Part shown: positions 56,251 to 64,000 of the stretch, piece by piece
Numbering within the stretch: position 1 is the stretch's first letter
Layout of the letters: each line of letters starts with the position of its first letter
Assembly: GCA_021234155.1 (NCBI GenBank)
Contig: JAJEKV010000413.1
Span: forward strand, 1 to 64,000
DNA: 64,000 bases
Direction of reading: 5' to 3'
From: Isoetes taiwanensis
Taxonomy: Eukaryota; Streptophyta; Lycopodiopsida; Isoetales; Isoetaceae
Program-made: the position numbers and the translations under genes
Notes under the pieces: generated by a model
Databases searched by the model: none
Seen by the model: only the letters and a program-made list of their open reading frames with translations
What the model was told of the DNA's origin: nothing

Positions 56251-57995
56251 ATTGTACATACTATTTTGTGAATGTTAACATGCATGTTGTGTGGGCTAAC
56301 GGAATAATCTGATGTGGTTGGCATTAGGATTATGGTGGTCGCATGTTCTAGTCTAATTATGGAGTGCCCGGGAGCAATTGAGACTAGGGGTGACTAGACG
56401 TAATTAATCTTGTTGCTACGGTCGCCTTGTGCAATATTATAATTTGTGGGCAAATTATAACGGGGTAGGACAAGCCTTATTGGATTGAATAAATCATTGA
56501 AATTAAATGGAACTTATAATGGTAAAACCATTAAGTTTAGTGGGTGAGCACCCCTTAATCAGGGGTAGCCACCATTGTGGCCTAACCATGAAATATCAGG
56601 CAGCGGGAGCTGCCGATTTGGAGTTGGCATGCCATTGGACCTGCTTCCAATGCTTCACCTGATCGATAGGAGGCCGCCACGTAGTCTTGCCACGTTGGCA
56701 AGGAATTCCTTCAAGATTAGGAGGCGGCACAATTTGTGGCAGGCCAGCTGCAGAAGGAAGGGAAGTTGAATTAAGGAGCTAGTGGCCAGAAGTATCTTAC
56801 AAGGTTTCCACTATTGGAGTGGAGAGAGAGCTGGGTGTTCCAGGTAAGCCACGAAAGGCTGAATCCTTATGGATGGTAGAGCCATAATGGTGGTCGGCTA
56901 ATAGAAGCTAGCCTTAAAACAATTACTGGATTAAATCGTGAAGCTCGTATATAAACCTTGTGGAAATCTCCTCTGATATAAACAGAAGAATTTGCCAATA
57001 GATGCTCTCATATAAACCACCCCTTAAGGCCTGGCAGAACTAGCTTGAGGGATTTCTTAAGCTTTAGTATTGGCTGCACCTTATGAGTGCAAGGATTGTT
57101 TATGGAGTGGTTCCATGGAAGCCAAGCTGCCATAGGGCCAGAACTTCATAATTTACTCCTTCTGTAAGGATAAGCTTATGCTCATCCTGAAGGATTCTTG
57201 TGAGTGCTAGCGAGATAAATGGATAGTATTGGTATGGGATGATATCATGCATTTATCGACAGTCTAGTGAAAGCAAGATCCTTATTATAAAGTCATGCCC
57301 CCTTACGTATCTTTGTGATATTGGGGTAAGCACGACGAGTGCTTACTCAAGGGGGTTTCATGCTGGCATGTATGTAGATGAGCGTGGCTTATCTTGATAG
57401 GAACTTCTGGTACTAGTGAGATGAAATCTATCGATGGTATGGGGCGGTGATAGGCATAGTCAATAGTCTAGTGGCCTGGGCTCTAATATTGCTTGCAATT
57501 CCTCCCTTACACTGGATCCACCAGCGCGGGGGTTCTAGACGACGTACTGCCTAGATATGGCGGGGTGCATCTGCTTGGCAAATGCTATGGTGTGTTTGGT
57601 GGATCCCATATGTGTGTACTTGTAGTCCGTCAGTCATTGCTTCATGTTGACACTATGCATGTTACTAACATGTGGAAGTTTGTGCAGGCCGTTTGATAGC
57701 TGGCGGAGCATACTTGTGTATATAGTTATCTTGTGTTGTCATTTTGTTATCTATATGCATGGCTCTCATGTATATAGCCTCGTGGGAGACAGTACTTGTT
57801 CTGTGTACTCCGATGGTTTGATGTGAATACAAATCGAAAATTTTGGTACTAAAATTTTGGTTCGTAACAACTGGGTTTTATTTAATTATGTTCTTAAAGT
57901 CTTGCTAAGTTTCCCTAGCTACTTTCCCTTTTTAAGCTTGCTTATCATATCAGAATAAATTTTTATCTTATTTACCTTGGTGAATCTGGGTCCAC
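56251..57995. other. Intergenic, unassigned
   Basis: No gene is recognised, and I saw no convincing LTR pair. Short plus frames at 56575-56769 and 57493-57826 have no motif. The last 120 bases belong to an about 200-bp unit that is repeated once to the right and ends with a palindrome in each copy. Confidence 0.4.
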
Positions 57996-58064
57996 CCCCT
58001 CACAGCATGCGCCAGGAGGCCATTAGGATAATCCTAATGTGGTCCCTGCACATGGTGTGAGTGG
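57996..58064. repeat. 69-bp palindromic element, copy 3
   Basis: Begins CCCCTCACAGCATGC and ends ACATGGTGTGAGTGG. Centre TTAGGATAATCCTAA is a perfect palindrome around one base. Compared with copy 2, both sides of the centre changed (GAAT/ATTC to GGAT/ATCC), which preserves pairing. Confidence 0.85.
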
Positions 58065-58195
58065 TCAGGTTTTTAGCTACATTTTACTTAGTCATTTTCA
58101 AAATAATATGTTCTCCTAGCTTAGTTATCTCTTTTCAGCTTGCTTACATAATGAGATTTAATTTTTATATCATCTATTAGGTCAAATTTGGTACA

Positions 58196-58264
58196 CCCCT
58201 CACAACATGCACCAGGAGTCCATTAGAATTATCCTGATGTGGTCCCTGCGTATGGTTCGAGTGG
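58196..58264. repeat. 69-bp palindromic element, copy 4
   Basis: Begins CCCCTCACAACATGC and ends GTATGGTTCGAGTGG. Together with copy 3 it belongs to an about 200-bp tandem duplication: GCTTGCTTA and AATTTTTAT lie upstream of both. Confidence 0.85.
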
Positions 58265-58872
58265 TCGGGTCAATTTTGGCCTGAATTTTTAAGTTTTCTT
58301 AAAAATTTCTTTATGTAGTTGCTAACTATTCCTAGCTAGCTCCTTAATCTATCAAGGAAAAAAAAATTCCCATTACTTTCTCCAAGACTGAATATCTAAG
58401 ATTGTTAGTTCTACTAGGAGATGGTCAGTGCTCGCTCTTGGTCAACCAAGATCATAACTCTGATGCTATTGTGACGCTTGTGTACGATGCCTCGACCATA
58501 TATGAACCTGAGATTCCCTCCTGTCAGCACAAGCTCGCAAATATGAGGCCATCTATCTGGCATCAGACTCTTGATGGCGAGCGAGAATCTGACTTGGGAA
58601 AAATAGACATATCATTCATCCCATCTCTCTCGAGATCGACCTAGCTGCGAAAGTGCATAAACATAAACACATAACATCATATCACATACTCAAACGTCCG
58701 AAATGATGCAAATCCTTCGGGGGGCATTGCCCTTAACCATTAGTTTTGCTTTTGTTAAATGAGCCATAACCAGAGGTGTACTGTTTTTCCCGATTAGCGT
58801 GTAAAAACATCCACTAGGCATTTCGTGCCCTAGAACTAGTCGCGCTGCAGGCTCCGACGAATTGAAACAGAC
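58265..58872. other. Upstream region of the proteasome beta-1 gene
   Basis: The plus frame 58402-58644 (80 residues) is not recognised. Its start at 58402 lies about 140 bases after palindrome copy 4. The promoter of the proteasome gene must lie in the last few hundred bases. I see no clear TATA box. Confidence 0.35.
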
Positions 58873-60505
58873 ATGGAGGATTTAAGCTGGATGTCCGCTC
58901 CTCATAGCATGGGGGTCAGTTGCTATTTCATTCTCCCTAGAATATATACCTTCTTTTTAGGTCTTTGCTCATTCGCTAAATATGAATGGCAGACAACGAT
59001 TATGGCAGTCCAGTATAAAGATGGTGTAGTTTTGGCAGCAGATTCGCGTACCACCACAGGTATGCTGTTGCAAAAGCTTTTGGAATCTGTGGCATAAATA
59101 TGCTTAAGGAAATATTTAAACGAGAAGAACACAAAAGGTACTTATGATCTGATCTGAATCAGCAGAGTAGAACAGTAAATTCTGGATTGTTAATAGAACA
59201 AAGAACCCAAATGAATTTGGCAATTAGGATATTTCAGTTTATTCACTATGAAAAGAACAACCATAAGAAAGTAGCATTGGCAGAAAAATGGTCCCTGGAA
59301 GTTCTTGTTTATTAGTTTAGTGTCTTTTCTTTTAAGTCTGGAGACATTTTCAGCATTTTTTTCATGATGCTCATTGCTTTACATACACCCCATCGTACTG
59401 TATATCCTGAATTGCAATGCTGTATGTTTGAAAAACCCTCTCAGGTATATACGTGGCAAATCGTGCATCAGACAAGATTACAAAGCTGAGCGATAATATT
59501 TACATTTGTCGGTCAGGCTCGGTATGCAAATATAGTCTAATTCCAATCTTTGATTATTTTGCGCTATATCATACAATCTCTGTTTTTTTGTTGCAGGCTG
59601 CAGATACACAAGTTGTGTCTGACTATGTGCGCTATTTCTTGCATCAACATACGTAAGTACTTATCTTGGTATGAAGTAAGATATATATAGAACAAGATGT
59701 AAACTGAATTAAAATCATACAATTACCAGGATTCAGTTAGGGCAACCAGCTACAGTGAAGACAGCTGCAAAACTTGTCCGGGAACTCTCCTATCAAAATA
59801 AGGTAGGGACGAAATGGTTATTTGTCTTCATACATGCCTTTAATTATCCACCATAATATATAACATGAAAGAAGTTCTCCAGTCCATGCTACAAGCAGGA
59901 ATGATCGTTGCTGGTTGGGATAAATACGAGGGTGGTAGCGTGTATGGTATACCACTTGGTGGAACCATGTTGCAGCTTCCATTCTCTACAGGAGGTATGC
60001 CTAGGTTTTATTCTCTGCAAATATGCTTAGTACACGGCTGGTTAAACTTTATCAAGTAAACCTCCTCTTATTTCAGGATCTGGCTCCTCTTACCTCTATG
60101 GCTTCCTTGATCAAGCCTGGCGTGAGGACCTGAGTGAAAAGGAGGCAGAGGTGCATATCTCACTTACGTTTGTGAAATGATTAAATGTGCTGATTAAATG
60201 TGTTAATTAATCTTCTTTGCTATAGGATCTCGTCACCAAGGCAGTTTCATTAGCCATGGCACGAGATGGTGGCAGTGGAGGATGCATTCGAACAGTCACG
60301 GTAAGTGCAATAGCGAAAGAGCAATGTGACTGCCAAAGAACGTTTAAGTTTAAAATAATTATGCTTTCACTTGTCAACACAGGTTAATGCGCAAGGCGCG
60401 ACGAAGAAGTTCCATCCTGGTGATAAGCTTCCGGCCTGGCACGAGGATATACCGCATCCGTCATCATCTTTGAAGGCTCTTACAAATGCAGGACAGCAAC
60501 AGTAG
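58873..60505 (+). CDS. PBA1: 20S proteasome subunit beta-1 (beta type-6), nine exons
   Basis: Catalytic beta-1 subunit of the 20S core, with caspase-like (post-acidic) activity, in cytosol and nucleus. Exons: 58873-58914, 58993-59059, 59445-59521, 59597-59652, 59730-59802, 59883-59994, 60077-60150, 60226-60300, 60383-60505. All introns are GT-AG and the sum is 699 bases, 232 residues plus TAG, the usual plant length. The propeptide [14 protein letters not shown] ends at the Gly before the catalytic Thr of [11 protein letters not shown]. Asp17 (AADSRTTTG) and Lys33 (RASDKIT) are present. Further family blocks are [46 protein letters not shown] and [13 protein letters not shown]. There are no stops or frameshifts, so the gene is probably functional. 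Intron 1 has 78 bases and no in-frame stop, so its retention would insert 26 residues between propeptide and Thr1. Confidence 0.97.
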
Positions 60506-60794
60506 TTTAGTAATATTTGTTGAATCATCAAAAATGTAAAGACCACGAAAAATGCTGATTGAGAATCTTTGATGCTTTAGTGCTTTGTGCTAGGGTACAT
60601 GCTTTTCAAAAGACATCTTTCTTTTTTGAAAATTTAACATTTGGATCCTATTTGCAGTAATGAAAACACAGTTATAAATCACCTTGCAATAAAAAAGATT
60701 GTCTGGATTTGGATAGCAGGAAAAGAAGCTGACTATAACCTTATGAGTTTGGCATGGAGATCACTGTTATGCCATCGTGGTAAATGTTGGACGG
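60506..60794. other. 3' flank of the proteasome gene
   Basis: Contains the 3' UTR. No other gene is seen. Confidence 0.4.
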
Positions 60795-60861
60795 TAAATG
60801 TTGGACGTGGGCATGTTATAGCCAGCCTTAAATGGCAAAAAATCCGCAACGTCCACAAAAA
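60795..60861. repeat. Copy of the 567-632 dispersed element
   Basis: TAAATGTTGGACGTGGGCAT followed by GTTATAGCCAGCCTTAAATG and GTCCACAAAAA aligns with 567-632. The right inverted arm found at 698-713 is not present here. Confidence 0.55.
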
Positions 60862-61629
60862 TGTCCTTATGCTTTCTTATGTGATAGCAGAGAATCTATA
60901 AAGCGTATAAGCAGACCATACCCTTCTGCCATTTGAATAGCCCTATACGGACACTAGAATTATGGGATGGAGAAGAATGGCCAAGTTGCTAAGGAACTTA
61001 GATGTTGTGTACAATTGACTTGATGCAGTCAAATGAGGTTAAGTGCAAGATGAGTGTTCATGAGATTTCTTTGCGCAATCACAAATGTTGAATGTTTTCC
61101 GATGGTGCAAATTACATAAGGCTTTATTTTGTATATTAGAGACAAACCTTCGGAATTTTAAATTCTATATAGTTTTTATAATAATGGCCCATTCACATTA
61201 GTACGTGTATTTGAACAAATTTTGAACTATGGCATAATGACGTTGTTTTGAAGCATTCCAACATGTTGAATATTTGGGTGTCCGCAAGCATCTTGAGGTA
61301 TTCCAACATGTTGAGTATTTGGGTGTCGCCAAGCATGGACCATTTTGAACCGGATGCCCAAGTTCTTTTTCTTGCATTATCTACACTTTAATTAAGCTAG
61401 ATGTGGCTCAGATAAGTCGAGTGAATGCCTGTTCTACCATAAGCTTATTTGTACTAGGATCAAGTTATTTGTTGAACAACATGTAGGAAATGCATCCACT
61501 TTTTTCTTGCGGCTTATTCTGCTTGTGAACATTCACCTGTTTGGGAAGTATTTGGGAAGAATAGTGGCAAATAACTCCTTTGACCATGTGCTCCATTGAG
61601 TGCTGATACTCATAAGGCCAGAGTCCTTA
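60862..61629. other. Intergenic with a short tandem duplication
   Basis: A 57-60 bp unit with TTCCAACATGTTGA(A/G)TATTT and GGGTGTC occurs at about 61255 and 61313. No gene is recognised. Confidence 0.4.
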
Positions 61630-61700
61630 ACCTTAGATCGATACAATTCTTAAAGTCCACGAAGACCAATAGGCCATAAAAACCAAAAAACAGAAGGGGG
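61630..61700 (-). mobile_element. Short LINE 3' terminus
   Basis: On the minus strand GGCCTATTGGTCTTCGTGGA leads to CTTTAAGAATTGTATCG. It matches the last about 30 bases of the local LINE family. Only the end is present, with little tail. Confidence 0.45.
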
Positions 61701-64000
61701 TGAAAGCCAAAATTGCGAAAAGCTAATAATAGATAAAGTTAATGCTAGTGATAATGTGGTGCTACTTAAAGTTTCGAGACATAGCCAGTCCAAGCGTTGG
61801 AAGGCCATTGTCGATGTGACTTCCTGCATTTCTTATGTTGGCGCACTTCCCTCACTCTTCAAAGTTCATCTCTATGCGTGTACAACTAGAAGGATCCTCC
61901 TGGACTGAGAAGTTAGTGCCTTTAAGGTGGTTTATCCGCATCTTGTAATTGAATTAAAGGTGGCGAGGACCATTAGGGCATACAACCCCCACCCTAGCAG
62001 TAGACACAATTCCAGTAGCAGGGAGATGCATGACATCATTTAAGAAATGCATAGCCATATTCAAATCTATCTGACCCGCTGTATCTGTCTCGATGACCCC
62101 TATGATGTGCAGATTTAATGTCTTGGTGTCAGGCACTGAGGCATCATGGGGTGGTGGCTCTGTTGTACTTGGAGGTGATGTTTGGACTCCGACCAAACAT
62201 AATGTACTCTGACTCTAGTGTCTATACCTATGCCTCAATATAATGTTTTTTCTAGGACTATAACTCTGCCTCTAATGTTTGCATTGAGCGTCAGTGATTC
62301 TCACATACTGGCCATTAGAGTCTGGAGCCAAGATCTAGATTAAGTGTAACAATTGTGTCCACCTAGAAATAGATACAGTAAGAGATGTAGCCGTCATTCT
62401 CTCATCATGAATAGTCTGCAAGTGATCATGGAGTGTAGGTGGCAAAAATTGGACTTGCAGATCTAAAGCAACTTAGAGATCCTAACAGTCTTTGAAAGTA
62501 AAATTTTCATATCTATTTGTATCAATCATAAAAGATACTGGGGACCAAAAGGGAAGATGGCAAAACTGTCTGGATATTGAGATTGGCTTGTCACTGACCA
62601 TGAAGCTGTTCCTTAGACCGAACACCTATACGAAGGGGACCTCCTGCCTGAGTAGTGATTCTTGTTGGAACAGTGGTTTCTTAGGTTATCACATACAGTT
62701 TTGCACTAAATTTCTCCTTATTGGAGACCCTTTCCTGCATAGTGGGTAAATTCACTAAATCAAATCAAACTGGGCAAGCACAAAGTTCGAATCAAATTGG
62801 GCACAGATTTGGGCACATAAAATCCATTTGTAAAGCCCTAATCTCAAAATTTGGGCAAAATATTGTGAAACTAAATTGTAAAACAATATGATAGCACAAA
62901 TCCTATATATCATACACCACCAGAAAGGTCATGGATAGAGTTTCCCAAAACAATAAATTTCACTTGAAACTGAGGCCTGGATCAAAAGTTATAGTAAGAA
63001 ATGTGCTGCCGATGGGAAAACTGCACTACATGCAAAAGTAAAAGCATGAATTCATTAATTAGAGAAATTTGGAATTCTCGTTTAGCATGAAATAGGTTAG
63101 CGGGTAGCCATATAGTGCAAAAACTACTACCAATTGAGTAAAAGTTGGCGTTTTTTTGCACAAATTCTGCAAAGGCTTCAGTCTTATTCGGAAATATAGT
63201 TTTTACTGCTAATGCAAAGGTTCACCGCGAGTATAACGTAGTAGGAGGGAGTGTTAAAACTTCTCGCAAGAAGCGTGAACGCGATGTTTCGCAGCTGAAA
63301 GGAGACAAAATAATGTGCCTTTTATTAAAACCATATGAGAGCATTGTGTTAAAAGAAGGTACCGAGGAGCAAGGATATCACACAAAATTGGTATTTAAAG
63401 CCATATAATTGTTACTCTGAGGATCGTGATTCGCGATTATTTTTAGCATTAAACATATGGTAAAAGATATGGGTAAAGACAAAACCAAAGTTCGAAACAA
63501 AATTTCCATTGAAGGAAGTAATATACAACATAATTCTTGATTGAAGGAGATAATTATTCTGATTGTGTTTGGATACTTGATCGAATTATCACACCCATTT
63601 CATTGGCCATCGCGATTGACATGCTCTCTACCCAATTCCATAGCTTGTGTTGTGTCCATCTCTCGAATAACCTGTGATCTACGGAACTACAACACCCATG
63701 GCCTTTTGCGATCTTGCCGCAGATGTGAATCGGGGCTCCCATTCTTCCTTGTCCATTGCCTTTGCCCCCGCCCTATAAGTTCCTTTTGCGGTAGCTCCGA
63801 TGCGTAGTATTCCTGGCGTGGATGAGAGAGCTTCGCTTCTTGTCAGGTAAATTGATGCTCCCGTGACCCAAGAACCTCATCTTGGTCAATCTCCATGTCT
63901 TCTTTGGTGCGCTTTCAATGTGTTCATACGTATTCAAACCGATGTTCAGCTGTCAAGAAAGGCATGTACCCATCAAGCTTCTCATTAAGTGCACTCAATT
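61701..64000. other. Intergenic, nothing recognised
   Basis: Short frames at 61954-62196 (minus), 63145-63408 (plus) and 63541-63807 match nothing I know. The frame 63145-63408 has a basic middle (SVKTSRKKRERDVSQLKGDK) but no domain. A gene starting beyond 64000 cannot be excluded. Confidence 0.4.

Noticed and set aside
58402-58644. 80-residue plus frame upstream of PBA1 as a separate gene
   Set aside because: No family match, promoter or splice partner; kept only as part of the upstream region.

Overview
The window is nuclear DNA of a land plant. Evidence: two intact spliced genes of plant type (proteasome subunit beta-1, and a plastid ribosomal protein L27 with a transit peptide), a plant-type alpha carbonic anhydrase pseudogene, a receptor-kinase fragment, and telobox/TATA-type promoter motifs. 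The density of non-LTR elements, tRNA-headed SINEs with long microsatellite tails and a decayed chromodomain Ty3/gypsy element suggests a large repeat-rich genome. A fern, lycophyte or other non-angiosperm is possible, but I cannot prove it from the sequence.

Layout. 0-2 kb: inverted-repeat element and an alpha carbonic anhydrase pseudogene with several frameshifts. 2.6-3.6 kb: a 1000-bp PIF/Harbinger-like MITE with a TAA duplication. 3.6-6.9 kb: SINE and LINE ends, GATA arrays and a satellite grown out of a SINE. 10.3-10.5 kb and 11.8-16.15 kb: decayed LINE copies, the second carrying endonuclease, reverse transcriptase and C-terminal parts on the minus strand. 19.3-20.45 kb: two decayed ORFs of unknown family, then a microRNA-like hairpin. 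22.9-24.65 kb: RPL27. 24.8-29.8 kb: a duplicated 2-kb non-coding segment. 32.1-32.8 kb: a small two-exon single-pass membrane protein gene behind a duplicated 57-bp G-box unit. 35-39.6 kb: mosaic with a receptor-kinase fragment. 40.4-46.8 kb: Ty3/gypsy element on the minus strand, whose integrase is split by a 589-bp insert with a 12-bp target duplication. 47-51.6 kb: four decayed minus-strand ORFs, one starting with a histone H3-like tail and another carrying an H3 core. 54.2-56.25 kb: two fold-back elements with oppositely oriented loops. 58.9-60.5 kb: proteasome beta-1 gene, nine exons. 60.5-64 kb: nothing recognised beyond short repeats.

Only three loci look functional: the proteasome subunit, RPL27 and the small membrane protein. 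The most unusual region is 47-58.3 kb. There histone H3-derived coding pieces, TATA/telobox promoters and four copies of an exactly 69-bp palindromic element sit together; two of the palindromes lie just upstream of the H3-related ORFs. A second unusual theme is a hairpin module in the 3' part of the LINE family that recurs four times, including inside the insert that breaks the gypsy integrase, with at least one compensatory stem change.
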